DNA of 64,000 bases from an uncultured Sphingomonadaceae bacterium (lineage in GTDB: Bacteria > Pseudomonadota > Alphaproteobacteria > Sphingomonadales > Sphingomonadaceae). The DNA lies in the NCBI GenBank assembly GCA_947495985.1, contig CANMBD010000003.1:310001-374000 (forward strand), in the 5' to 3' direction. This document shows, one piece after another, positions 52,427 through 61,370 of the stretch; positions within the stretch are counted from its first letter, which is position 1, and every line of letters begins with the position of its first letter. The notes below the pieces were generated by a model. The model was given only the letters and a program-made list of their open reading frames with translations. It made no database searches and had not been told where the DNA came from. The translations under genes and the position numbers were made by a program.

Positions 52427-53515
52427 TTGCGTCAAATGGAGTCGCCCAGCAGCGCCAACATAATCGTCGATGGGCAATCGATCCTGAATTTCGGCGGCTC
52501 ATCCTATCTAGGATTGGCCAACCATCCCGAGGTGGTTGAGGCAGGACTTACCACGCTCAAACAGCAAGGCGCCGCCTGCCAATTACCCCGGCACTACGGC
52601 TTCGAAGGTATGGGCAACCACGACGTGGAAGAGGCCGCGAGAGCGTATTTTTCGGCCGATGGCGCGATGTATTTTTCAACGGGCTATATGTTCGGCCTTA
52701 TCGCGATGGCCGGCCTTAGTGATTGGTATGATGTCATCCTGCTTGATGAGCGCGCGCATTACACGCTGATTGATGGCGCCTATGCCACGCGCAAGCCCGT
52801 GCACACGTTCAAGCACTGCGATGCCGACGATTTGGCGCGCGCGCTGGAGGAGCATTGCAGCTCGGGTGCGCGCCCCTTGGTTGGGACCGACGGCATGTTC
52901 GCAACCTTCGGGGAGTCGCCTCCCCTCGATCGGTATGCACCTCTGATCGAGCGATATCACGGTTGGCTGGTCGTCGATGAGTCTCACAGTTTCGGCTCGC
53001 TTGGCGCGACTGGTTGCGGCGCTGCCGAAATGGCTGGCGTGCGCGGCCAGCGGGTTATCCAAGGCGGATCGCTCGGCAAGGCGTTCTGCGCGCAGGGGGG
53101 GCTCGCAATTGGCCCTAGCGAGATCATCGATCGCTTCTGGCAGACCCCCGCAGCGCGCGGGGCCGTCGCGGGCAATCCGAGCGGTGCGTCCATGGCCGCA
53201 GCCGCGATGCGGCTGATCCGCCGCGAGCCCGATAGGCTTAGTATCCTGCGCCGGAACAGCGAATTTCTGAAAGCCGGATTGCGAGAGCTCGGCCTCACGC
53301 TTGAGGATACAGGCTCCCCGATCGCGACCTTTACCTATCGAACGGCTGAGACGATGCGTGCAATAGAGGCCGGGTTATGGGCCAAGAAAATCTATGTCAT
53401 CCTGTCTAGCTACATTGGATCCGGCCCTACAGGCGCGATCCGCATCGCCGCCTTTGCGGATCATACTCAGGAAGATTTCGAACGCCTGTTCGAAGAATTA
53501 GGGTCACTGCTTTGA
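52427..53515 (+). CDS. Alpha-oxoamine synthase family PLP enzyme
   Basis: The TTG at 52427 has GGAGG 7 nt upstream and gives 362 residues; an ATG three codons on is possible. [33 protein letters not shown] and the PLP lysine in QGGSLGKAFCAQGG place it with 8-amino-7-oxononanoate synthase, Kbl and serine palmitoyltransferase. It lacks about 30-40 N-terminal residues found in Kbl. It joins or splits an acyl-CoA and an amino acid. The next gene has a good ribosome site only 28 nt away. Product unknown; a sphingoid-base-like or amino ketone compound would fit. Confidence 0.78.
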   Translation: MRQMESPSSANIIVDGQSILNFGGSSYLGLANHPEVVEAGLTTLKQQGAACQLPRHYGFEGMGNHDVEEAARAYFSADGAMYFSTGYMFGLIAMAGLSDWYDVILLDERAHYTLIDGAYATRKPVHTFKHCDADDLARALEEHCSSGARPLVGTDGMFATFGESPPLDRYAPLIERYHGWLVVDESHSFGSLGATGCGAAEMAGVRGQRVIQGGSLGKAFCAQGGLAIGPSEIIDRFWQTPAARGAVAGNPSGASMAAAAMRLIRREPDRLSILRRNSEFLKAGLRELGLTLEDTGSPIATFTYRTAETMRAIEAGLWAKKIYVILSSYIGSGPTGAIRIAAFADHTQEDFERLFEELGSLL

Positions 53516-53543
53516 CCGAAATCAGACCTCGAAGGAGAGAGTA

Positions 53544-55133
53544 GTGCCGCATTATTCCAACAGCCTCGAACATCGGCAAACGCACGGGCATTGTCCCTGC
53601 ATATTCCATAAGCTGACAGCATATCTGCCGATGGCGATGGGTGCCGCTGCCGGCGCGGAAGATGAGACGCTTGACGGCCCGATCCCAAGCTTCACCGATG
53701 GCCCGACGCACGAGCTTAGCGATTTTCTCCATCGCGGAAACGAGAACACTCACGACTTGTTCGAAGTCGCTGACGCGGGACGATTCATTGTTGTCCAAGG
53801 TGGGACGGTCATTCCCATGGGATCGCCCGACCCCCTGCCGCAGCATGACATTCTGATCCAGGATGGCGTGATCAAAGAAATCAGAGCAAGCGGTGAAGAG
53901 GCCCCTGACGGCGCGATCTGCGTTAATGCCGACGGCTGTTTCGTCACGCCTGGCTTTTCAGAAATGCACTCCCACCCCGCGACCAACAACACATCGTCAA
54001 TCTGGGCACCGATGATGGGTGAAGGGGTGGCAGGCGCAAACCTCACGCTTCCATACGATTTGCTGATGTTCCTCTATCTCTCAGCCGGCATCACCCGCAT
54101 TCAGGTGATGGCAGGCACGCCGGAACATCTCGCCCTGCGCGACGCGGTGCGGGCAAAGCGCATTCGCGGCCCCGTGATGCGCGTGGCGTCCCCTGTTATC
54201 GACGGTTATCCGCCAGTCTGGGCTCCCGACGTCAGCTGGCTAGTGGGCGACGAGGATGGAGCCCGTCACGCGGCCCGGCAAATCGTCGAATGGGGTTATG
54301 ATTTTGCCAAGCCATACACTAAATTGGATGCGCGTTGCTACCACGCTTTCGCTGCGGAATGCCGCGCACTCGGTATCGAGATAACGGGCCATATTCCCAA
54401 ATCCATCAGAGCGGAGGAGGCTCTGGCGCTTGGTCAGCGCGGTGTCGCTCACACATTTGAGTATTTTTCAAATCCGGACGATCCAGAAAGGAACAATCCA
54501 GATGCATATCAGCGACGCGCGCGGATTAGCGCCAATCTGGATGTCACAGCGCAATCAACTCTGCTCGTTGCTTACGCGTTCGAATATGACGTGGGCCTGC
54601 GCCCTGATGGGTGTGATCCCGAAGCCTTTTTGGATCCTGTCATGCGATATCTAATGAACGAGAATTCGCCTTTCATTCAAGGCTGGCGAAATGATCCAGC
54701 GATGGTGGAGCAGGGCCGCGATAACGTTAAGAATTCGCTTGAGATGGCAAAGGCCTTGGTTGCGGAAGGTGTGCGCTATGTCACAGGCACCGATATTCCG
54801 AACCCGAACGGTGTAGCGCGGCAGTCTCTCCACGAAGAATTCGAAATCCTGAATCGCGAAGTCGGGATGCAGCCTTACGATATTCTAAAAGCCACGACTG
54901 TTCATTCGGCCGAACATATGGGTGAAGAAACGTGTGCTGGCGATCTCGCAGTCGGTAAGCGTGGAGATCTCGTTATCCTCGAACGCGATCCGACCAAGGA
55001 CATCACTGCCACGAAATCAATTCATGCCGTCATTCATGGTGACGCCGTTCTACGCAAAGATGAAATCGCCGTTGGCATGAAACGGGTGAAGGAAATCTAT
55101 GACAACATGCCGGTTCCCTCTATTGGTACGTGA
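53544..55133 (+). CDS. Metal-dependent amidohydrolase with Cys/His-rich N-terminus (paralogue)
   Basis: The product has 529 residues from a GTG with AAGGAGAG upstream. The N-terminus holds His10, His14, His16, Cys17, Cys19 and His22 (THGHCPCIFH), mirroring the 41.75 kb protein. The core has EMHSHP, a likely carboxylated Lys in YDFAKPYT, ITGHIPKS, GVAHTFEYF and the Asp in TGTDIPN, giving a complete binuclear metal site. Stretches such as GITRIQVMAGTPEHLALRD and SWLVGDEDGARHA align with the first paralogue. It closes the second catabolic cluster. Confidence 0.8.
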   Translation: MPHYSNSLEHRQTHGHCPCIFHKLTAYLPMAMGAAAGAEDETLDGPIPSFTDGPTHELSDFLHRGNENTHDLFEVADAGRFIVVQGGTVIPMGSPDPLPQHDILIQDGVIKEIRASGEEAPDGAICVNADGCFVTPGFSEMHSHPATNNTSSIWAPMMGEGVAGANLTLPYDLLMFLYLSAGITRIQVMAGTPEHLALRDAVRAKRIRGPVMRVASPVIDGYPPVWAPDVSWLVGDEDGARHAARQIVEWGYDFAKPYTKLDARCYHAFAAECRALGIEITGHIPKSIRAEEALALGQRGVAHTFEYFSNPDDPERNNPDAYQRRARISANLDVTAQSTLLVAYAFEYDVGLRPDGCDPEAFLDPVMRYLMNENSPFIQGWRNDPAMVEQGRDNVKNSLEMAKALVAEGVRYVTGTDIPNPNGVARQSLHEEFEILNREVGMQPYDILKATTVHSAEHMGEETCAGDLAVGKRGDLVILERDPTKDITATKSIHAVIHGDAVLRKDEIAVGMKRVKEIYDNMPVPSIGT

Positions 55134-55966
55134 CATCTTCAATACTTATGGCCGATCGGCGAATTCTCAATGCGACTATGCTTCTCATTTACCCAGGAAA
55201 TTTGCCGAATCTCCGCTTTCGCAATAGGATAAGCTGAACGTGAGTGTCGTAAATTAAGACGCATTGCTGACCCGAAGTTTTGCCGGTGGCGGACCAGCAG
55301 CTTGTGGGCCGGAAGCCGACTTGCCGCTTTCGGATGAACTCATTCCCTGAACCGGAAGTGTGAGGCGAGGTCTCAGCCTAAAGATGCTCCGGGTCGAGGG
55401 TGCCGCAATCCATGAGCCCAAGCGCCAGAGCCTGTATTGCGGCACGAAGCTGGCGATGTTGGAAGTCGCATAGCCCTCTACTCGCGCACTCACATGGCAC
55501 GAAAGCATGGGACAGTGCACAGCAAGATAATAATAAATTTTGCACGTCTTAACCTCATATATCGGAGGGCCTTCGTGAACGAGGGGCCATGCCATCGCAT
55601 CTGCGAGCATCCTATAACGAGAAAAAGCCATAAATTTGCAATCTGGATAGTGAACACCCACGCACCTTGATTTCCAAAATATACGCAAGTCCTACGCGTA
55701 AAACCATTTTATATGGGATAATCTATTGAGTGGGATTTTAAATCGTTTAATAACAATGTTATATGAGGATATTGGATAAATCACCAAATGCATATTAAAA
55801 GTATATCATGTGCTTTGAGATTTAATAAAAAAATAAAGTACTTTAAAAACAATAATATAATAGCACTTATGAAAAATCATATATATTTTATGTTGATAAC
55901 ATTCTTGTGGGTGGAATAGTTTTGTGCTTTATTGAAGGCTCTTTCTCCCCAAGTAGGTGATTCGAT
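55134..55966. other. Gene-free stretch ending in a very AT-rich leader
   Basis: No gene is supported. The first 500 bp are of ordinary composition; a minus-strand open frame at 55254-55688 has a patchy, low-complexity translation and no ribosome site. From about 55670 to 55925 the DNA becomes strikingly AT-rich, with long A and T runs, unlike anything else in the window. This marks a composition break and probably an acquired segment carrying the promoter of the next two genes. Confidence 0.5.
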
Positions 55967-56500
55967 ATGGACGATAAGAACGGAATGGACGGCGAATTTT
56001 CCGCAATGCAGTCGGTGTATTCTGCCCTTGAGCAACTGGAGGCGGATGCGCGTGAGCGTGTTTTAGGTTACGTCTCTAGCCGCCTCGGCATAACAACGAC
56101 GCCAAAGAAAACCGGCGAAGGTGACAAAGCCCCTGCTCTTGGAGTTGAGGACGAACACGTTGAAGAGGAAGCATTGGAACAAGACGCAAAATTCGGGAGC
56201 TTTGCTGAATTGTATGACGCAACTCAGCCTAAGAGCCAGCCCGAGAAGGCACTCGTGGGTGGCTACTGGCTTCAAGTTTGCCAAGGGTTAGACAGCTTCG
56301 ACAGCTTCTCTATTAACAAAGAACTGAAGAACCTCGGAGAAGGTGTGACTAACATCACCTCCGCGCTGGACTCGCTCAAAACGCAGAAACCCGCGCTCTG
56401 CCTTCAGCTTAAGAAGTCGGGCAAGTCCCGTCAGGCTCGCAAGACGTACAAGGTAACGGTCGCCGGCATCAAAGAGGCCGAGGCCATGATCGGTGAATGA
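55967..56500 (+). CDS. Unknown protein with winged-helix-like C-terminus (first gene of pair)
   Basis: The product has 177 residues from an ATG with AGGTGA 7 nt upstream. Residues 10-50 are helical (MQSVYSALEQLEADARERVL), 50-85 acidic and probably flexible. From about 95, WLQVCQGLDSFDSFSINKELKNLGEGVTNITSALDSL, then the basic KKSGKSRQARKTYKVTVAGIKEAE, read like a winged-helix domain. I do not recognise a named family. It overlaps the next gene by 8 nt, so the two are made together. The AT-rich promoter region suggests recent transfer. It may be the DNA-binding or antitoxin-like partner; this is inference. Confidence 0.65.
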   Translation: MDDKNGMDGEFSAMQSVYSALEQLEADARERVLGYVSSRLGITTTPKKTGEGDKAPALGVEDEHVEEEALEQDAKFGSFAELYDATQPKSQPEKALVGGYWLQVCQGLDSFDSFSINKELKNLGEGVTNITSALDSLKTQKPALCLQLKKSGKSRQARKTYKVTVAGIKEAEAMIGE

Positions 56501-57242
56501 GGATCGCCTTGCAAAAGCGCTTACTGCTACGCCTCTTCCAACCGAACTTGCCGCAGAGCTTGTTGAAGATTTCATCAAGCTTAGGCAGGACTGCGCGACC
56601 GGTACGCTCGAGCGAGCCTCGCCGGGAAAGTTCGTAGAGTCGTTTGTTCAAGCGCTGCAATACCTAGCGAAGGGAAAGTTCGAGTCTCGGCCCAACGTCG
56701 ACAACTTCCTTAATGCCAAGGTAGACAATGAGCACTCAATACCCGAAGGGCTCCGCATTTGTGGAGCTCGGCTAGCTCGCTCAATCTATGCGCTTCGTAG
56801 CAAACGAAACATCGTTCACAAAAATCCCATCGACCCGAATAGATTTGACCTCGCTTTGGCACATCAAGGGGCCGCTTGGATTATGGCTGAATTGCTGAGA
56901 AATGCGGCGGCAATCACGATGGAGGAAGCGGGGGCTCTCATTGAGTTGATACAAGCGCCAGTTGGCACGCTCGTGGAGGAAATTGATGGTACAAGGATTG
57001 TACACGCAAACACCTCGGTCAAAGGAGAAATCCTGATTCTCCTACATAGTAATTTTCCAGACCGAGCCTCGCAGGCTCAGATTCTTGATGCGCTTAGCGC
57101 TCGAAGTGATAGCTCCGTAAAAAATCGTCTGGGCGAGATGCGCACGGCGAAACTGATCCACGGCGACAACAAAAAAGGATTCAGACTGACGCAGAGCGGA
57201 TACAAGGCCGCGCTGGCTGAAATTGGTCCGCATATTGGATAA
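56493..57242 (+). CDS. Unknown protein with HEPN-like motif and winged helix (second gene of pair)
   Basis: The product has 249 residues from a GTG overlapping the previous gene. Residues 20-145 are all-helical and contain LARSIYALRSKRNIVHK: Arg102-x6-His109 with an RN dipeptide, the pattern of HEPN ribonuclease or nucleotide-binding domains. Residues 175-245 (VKGEILILLHSNF, SQAQILDALSARSDSSVKNRLGEMRTAKLI, GFRLTQSGYKAAL) form a winged helix with a wing ending in a typical LTxxG turn. I know no named family with this exact layout. A HEPN toxin, or a sensor in a two-gene defence or toxin-antitoxin module, is plausible. Confidence 0.65.
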   Translation: MNEDRLAKALTATPLPTELAAELVEDFIKLRQDCATGTLERASPGKFVESFVQALQYLAKGKFESRPNVDNFLNAKVDNEHSIPEGLRICGARLARSIYALRSKRNIVHKNPIDPNRFDLALAHQGAAWIMAELLRNAAAITMEEAGALIELIQAPVGTLVEEIDGTRIVHANTSVKGEILILLHSNFPDRASQAQILDALSARSDSSVKNRLGEMRTAKLIHGDNKKGFRLTQSGYKAALAEIGPHIG

Positions 57243-57770
57243 GAGATTCGCGGTGTCCCAGAGGATCGGCCCTAAGGGGAGTAAGTCGCAAAGGTCTTGG
57301 CAAAACTGTACCGGCGAGACGAGCCGAACGCCCGCCCCCAATCCTTAATAAGGTTCGAGTCCAATGTCTGCTATTGGGAAGCGCAGCCAAGTCCCATCTC
57401 GTCTGAGAATGGGGCGCATTTCAGACAGGTGGCAATTGGGCCGCGAGCGGCCGGTCTGTTTTGGCTACCACTTCAATCTAACTGGAGTTAGGGTGCCTGA
57501 GAAAACACTTCCTCAAAATGGAAGCCTCGTTCGGATCTTTCCTTGTTCCCCCTGATCGTCGCGCGTAAACCAATTCGCCCACGTTGTCTTTTCAGGATTT
57601 TCACCCCAAATCGCTCACAGAGCTGTTCGAGATGCGCCCGATTGATTTCGGGGATATCGCCGGCCTCCAATGCGACCTTGTCCGTCAGTTAGGTGCACTT
57701 GCTCTGACCTGGCCCCACCTATCCACATAGCCTGATCGCCAAGATTTGTCGGTGACGTCCGGAAAACTCT
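57243..57770. other. Gene-free stretch between island-like genes and the xyl operon
   Basis: No gene is supported on either strand; short open frames lack ribosome sites and family-like sequence. GGTTCGAGTCC at about 57353 recalls a tRNA T-loop, but its stem does not pair and no cloverleaf can be drawn. A minus-strand 60-codon frame at 57488-57670 could be a gene remnant. Confidence 0.4.
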
Positions 57771-59084
57771 TCAACAGAGACGGTTGATGAGGTTTTCGAG
57801 ATATTCTTGGCGTCCGGATCGCGGCGCGGGAGCCAGGTCGCGGGCCTTAGCCAGATCGGAAATCTCTGAGAGTGTCATCTCGCCCGCCAGCATGGAGCAA
57901 CCGAGATCGTCGTTCCATCCGGCGTAGCGATCGGCCACAAAGCCATCGAGCGTGCCATCTTCGATCAGGGCGGCAGCATTGAGCAGTCCGCGTGCGAGTA
58001 CGTCGACCCCACCGACATGGCCGTGGAAAAGGTCCTCCGCATCGAGGGACTGGCGGCGAGCCTTGGCGTCGAAGTTGAAGCCGCCGCTGTCGAAACCGCC
58101 TGCCTTGAGCAGCTGGTATATTGCCAGCGTGGTGCCTGGAACATCGTTGGGAAACTGGTCGGTGTCCCAGCCATTCTGAGGATCACCGCGGTTGATGTCG
58201 ACCGATCCCAGGATGCCAAGCGCGCCGGCCATCGCCATCTCGTGCTCGAAACTGTGGCCGGCGAGCGTAGCATGATTGGCCTCAATATTGACCTTCACCT
58301 CGTTCTCCAGCCCGTAGCGCTTGAGGAAACCGTAAACGGTGGCAGCATCGCGGTCGTATTGATGCTTGGTCGGCTCGTGCGGCTTCGGCTCGATCAGGAT
58401 GGTGCCGGTAAAGCCAATCGCGTGCTTGTGCTCGACCACCATATTCAGAAACCGCCCGAGCTGGTCCATCTCCTGCCCGAGATCGGTGTTGAGTATCGTG
58501 TCATATCCTTCGCGGCCGCCCCACAATACGTAATTCGCACCGCCAAGTCGGTGCGTTGCCTCCATTGCGCTGCGCACCTGATGCGCGGCCCAGGCAAACA
58601 CCTCCGGATCGGGATTGGTAGCACCGCCTGCGGCATAGCGGCGATGCCCGAACAGGTTGGCGGTGCCCCAAAGCAGCTTGACGCTTGTCTCTTCCATCTT
58701 TGCTCCGATGGCGTCGGTCATCCGATCCAGATTGCTCGAATACTCGGCGATCCCGTCATAATCGGCGATCACATCGACGTCGTGGAAGCAGAAGAACGGC
58801 GCGCCAAGTCGGGTGATAAAGGCGAACGCAGCGTCGAGCTTGGTTTGGGCGAGTTCGGACGTGACGGGCATTCCAGGCTGCCATGGGCGATCGAAAGTCC
58901 CTTCCCCGAAGACGTCGGAGCCCGGCCAGCAGAAGCTGTGCCAATAGCACACCGCCCAGCGAAGATGGTCTTCCATCCGCTTGCCAAGGACGTTGCGGTC
59001 CTTGTCATAATAGCGATAGGCTAACGGATTGGTGCTCTCCGGTCCTTCGTAGGCGATAGTGGGAATATGATCGAAATAGGTCAT
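57771..59084 (-). CDS. xylA: Xylose isomerase
   Basis: The product has 437 residues, the usual length of the longer xylose isomerase class. [51 protein letters not shown] and [13 protein letters not shown] hold the catalytic His and the acidic metal ligands. It converts D-xylose to D-xylulose in the cytoplasm. Its ATG overlaps the xylulokinase stop (ATGA), and it is last in a five-gene minus-strand sugar operon. Confidence 0.95.
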   Translation of the reverse strand: MTYFDHIPTIAYEGPESTNPLAYRYYDKDRNVLGKRMEDHLRWAVCYWHSFCWPGSDVFGEGTFDRPWQPGMPVTSELAQTKLDAAFAFITRLGAPFFCFHDVDVIADYDGIAEYSSNLDRMTDAIGAKMEETSVKLLWGTANLFGHRRYAAGGATNPDPEVFAWAAHQVRSAMEATHRLGGANYVLWGGREGYDTILNTDLGQEMDQLGRFLNMVVEHKHAIGFTGTILIEPKPHEPTKHQYDRDAATVYGFLKRYGLENEVKVNIEANHATLAGHSFEHEMAMAGALGILGSVDINRGDPQNGWDTDQFPNDVPGTTLAIYQLLKAGGFDSGGFNFDAKARRQSLDAEDLFHGHVGGVDVLARGLLNAAALIEDGTLDGFVADRYAGWNDDLGCSMLAGEMTLSEISDLAKARDLAPAPRSGRQEYLENLINRLC

Positions 59085-60508
59085 GATAGCTGCTCGAAAT
59101 GGGGTTTGAGGGAGTGGTAGAGGCCGCGAAATACAGCCAGTCGGCCAGCAGGCTCCTCTCCGGGTTGGTAATGCTCAAGGACTGGCGGCTTGGTACAAAT
59201 GTCTTGCGCAGTGGCACCACTGACAGCGATATGTGCAAGGCGTGCGGCACCTATCGCGGGCCCGACTTCGGCTCCGTCGCGTATGACCAGTGGAACCTGC
59301 AGCGCATCGCAGATGATTCGCGCCCAATAGGCCGAGCGCGCTCCGCCGCCGGTTACCGACAGCTCCGCAAGATCCAGCGCGAGTGCATTGACCCCGTCAC
59401 GCAAGCCGAATGCTACGCCTTCGAGCACTGCGCGCATGATCGCGGCAGGCCCGGTATCGCTGTCGAAACCAAACAGTATGCCGCGGGCATTGGCATCGTT
59501 ATGCGGTGTACGCTCGCCGGCAAGATAGGGCAGGAAGATCGGCGTGTGCGTTGCCCCTGCAGCCTGTTCGGCGGCAGCTAGCGCGGTCGGCACATCGTTA
59601 AAGCCCGTAAGGCGCGCAGCCCAGTCGAGACATGTTGCGGCAGACAGCATCACGCTCATCGCGTGCCATTTTTCGGGCAGCGCATGGCAGAACATATGTA
59701 CCCCCTGTTCGGGCGATGGCGCATATTGCAGTGTGGGTGCGAAGATGACACCCGACGTTCCAAGGCTGAGCAAAGCGTCGCCCGGCGCGATTACGCCGCA
59801 GCCGACGGCGCCTGCTGCTTGGTCGCCCGCTCCGCCGGCGACCGGGACCACTGGCAGCCCGAGTTCGTCGGCGACACTTGCCAGCAACTGGCCCGAGACC
59901 GCGCTACCTTCCACAAGGGCTGGCATCTGGTCCGTCGTCATCCCACTTGCCTGCAACATCTCATCCGACCAGCGGCGCGCAGCTACATCGAGCCACAGCG
60001 TACCTGACGCATCGGACATGTCGCTCACGACTTGGCCGGTTAGGCACAGCCGCACATAATCCTTGGGCAGGCAGACCTTGCGGATTGCCGCAAACACGTC
60101 TGGCTCGTGTTGCGCCAGCCACATCAGCTTGGGGGCGGTGAAGCCCGGCATCGCCAGATTGCCCGTGTGCCGCTGCGCCATCGCGTCAAGCGCGTTCGCC
60201 TCGGCTGCACTTCGCCCGTCGTTCCAGAGGATGGCGGCCCTCAATGGTTGATCGTCCGCGCCCAGCAGCACCGCACCGTGCATCTGCCCGGACAGACCAA
60301 TGCCCTTCGTTTGCGCGCGCAGATCTTGCGGCAGCGAAAGGACCGATTGCCGCACCGCATTCCACCAATCGGCGGGAGATTGCTCAGACCACCCTGGCTG
60401 CGGGCGACCGACCGTGAGCGGCGCTGTATGCTGGGCGACGACCACGCCCGCATCGTCGATTAGAACCGTCTTCACGCCCGAGGTACCGAGATCAATCCCG
60501 AGCCACAT
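59081..60508 (-). CDS. xylB: Xylulokinase
   Basis: The start at 60508 overlaps the epimerase stop by 1 nt; 15 upstream codons are also open. The product has 475 residues of the FGGY kinase family: [18 protein letters not shown] at the N-terminus, [12 protein letters not shown] near the active site, and [14 protein letters not shown] and [15 protein letters not shown] in the C-terminal ATP-binding half. It phosphorylates D-xylulose to xylulose 5-phosphate for the pentose phosphate pathway, completing the step begun by the isomerase. Confidence 0.93.
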   Translation of the reverse strand: MWLGIDLGTSGVKTVLIDDAGVVVAQHTAPLTVGRPQPGWSEQSPADWWNAVRQSVLSLPQDLRAQTKGIGLSGQMHGAVLLGADDQPLRAAILWNDGRSAAEANALDAMAQRHTGNLAMPGFTAPKLMWLAQHEPDVFAAIRKVCLPKDYVRLCLTGQVVSDMSDASGTLWLDVAARRWSDEMLQASGMTTDQMPALVEGSAVSGQLLASVADELGLPVVPVAGGAGDQAAGAVGCGVIAPGDALLSLGTSGVIFAPTLQYAPSPEQGVHMFCHALPEKWHAMSVMLSAATCLDWAARLTGFNDVPTALAAAEQAAGATHTPIFLPYLAGERTPHNDANARGILFGFDSDTGPAAIMRAVLEGVAFGLRDGVNALALDLAELSVTGGGARSAYWARIICDALQVPLVIRDGAEVGPAIGAARLAHIAVSGATAQDICTKPPVLEHYQPGEEPAGRLAVFRGLYHSLKPHFEQLS

Positions 60509-61368
60509 CAGTGAACTCCCTCCTTCATTGCAACGCGGGTCAGAGTGTCCCAACGCTCTCCGGGAGCAAGAGTGCGGCGCCCGGTGTCGTAGTCCGCATC
60601 GCTACGATTGACGCTGTCGGGCATGTGGCTGACCGGTTCGATGCAGAAGAAGTCGGCACCTTGCGGGCAATAGACATGCGTGAATGTAAATGTAGGGTCC
60701 GGCTCGATCGTCAGCACGTGGCAAGGCCATTCGATTTGGATTGCGCTTTGCAGGCCCGCAAAAGTGTTGTCCCAGTACGTGCCGCCAAGAATATCGAAAT
60801 CGCCCGACTCGAAACGGTCGGGAATGTCCGAACCATCATTGTGCCACACGCCACAGGTGCGAAGGGAAACTGCTGCATTGTCGCGGGGAAAGTAGGGATG
60901 GAGACCCAGGCCAGCGGGCATGTCGGTCGCCCCTAGGTTAGTTATAGAGAGGCGATGGATATAGCCATCCTCTGACAGCTCAAAACCCTGCTCGGCACGG
61001 TAAGGCCAGAGCCATCGCCCCGCTTCATCGTTACCGCCTGGCGCATGCTCATGCACAAGCCGCACCTTGGTGAGGGACGAGGATTCCACTTCCCAGCGCG
61101 CCAGCCAGCCCCAACCATGCAGCGGATTGCGCGCGTCGATATCCGCGCGATTGGGGGGCAGTGTGAATGCACGTCCTTCATGCTCGAACCTTCCTTGGGC
61201 GATGCGACCCGCGAATGGAACCAGCGGGAAACATGAGCTCTCGATCGCATCTCCTGATTCCCTGCCTGTCCGGAACACCGGCTGTTGGCGCCACGAGAAA
61301 GCCTCGACTGTGCCGCCCTGTTCGGGGTCGAGGCGCAACGAGCTTTCCTGAGTGCGAAGCTCCAGCAT
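60508..61368 (-). CDS. Aldose 1-epimerase family protein
   Basis: The ATG at 61368 gives 286 residues, starting 2 nt after the GH3 stop. LHGWGWLARWEV and GLGLHPYFPRD hold the two catalytic His residues and FFCIEPVSHMPD the Glu of the GalM fold. It interconverts alpha and beta anomers of sugars released by the operon's hydrolases so that kinases and isomerases can act. It belongs to the diverse GalM-like group rather than classic E. coli GalM. Confidence 0.85.
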   Translation of the reverse strand: MLELRTQESSLRLDPEQGGTVEAFSWRQQPVFRTGRESGDAIESSCFPLVPFAGRIAQGRFEHEGRAFTLPPNRADIDARNPLHGWGWLARWEVESSSLTKVRLVHEHAPGGNDEAGRWLWPYRAEQGFELSEDGYIHRLSITNLGATDMPAGLGLHPYFPRDNAAVSLRTCGVWHNDGSDIPDRFESGDFDILGGTYWDNTFAGLQSAIQIEWPCHVLTIEPDPTFTFTHVYCPQGADFFCIEPVSHMPDSVNRSDADYDTGRRTLAPGERWDTLTRVAMKEGVH

Positions 61369-61370
61369 GG

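Noticed and set aside
55254..55688. Minus-strand open frame of 144 codons in the gap before the AT-rich leader
   Set aside because: The start lies at the AT-rich border without a ribosome site, and the translation is patchy and partly low-complexity. A remnant is possible but not supported.
57340..57380. tRNA-like T-loop sequence GGTTCGAGTCC
   Set aside because: The stem flanking the loop does not pair beyond two G-C pairs, and no anticodon or acceptor arms can be drawn around it.
58017..59024. Long plus-strand open frame (335 codons) over the xylose isomerase gene
   Set aside because: It is the antisense shadow of xylA; the translation has no family features and no ribosome site, while the opposite strand encodes a full xylose isomerase.
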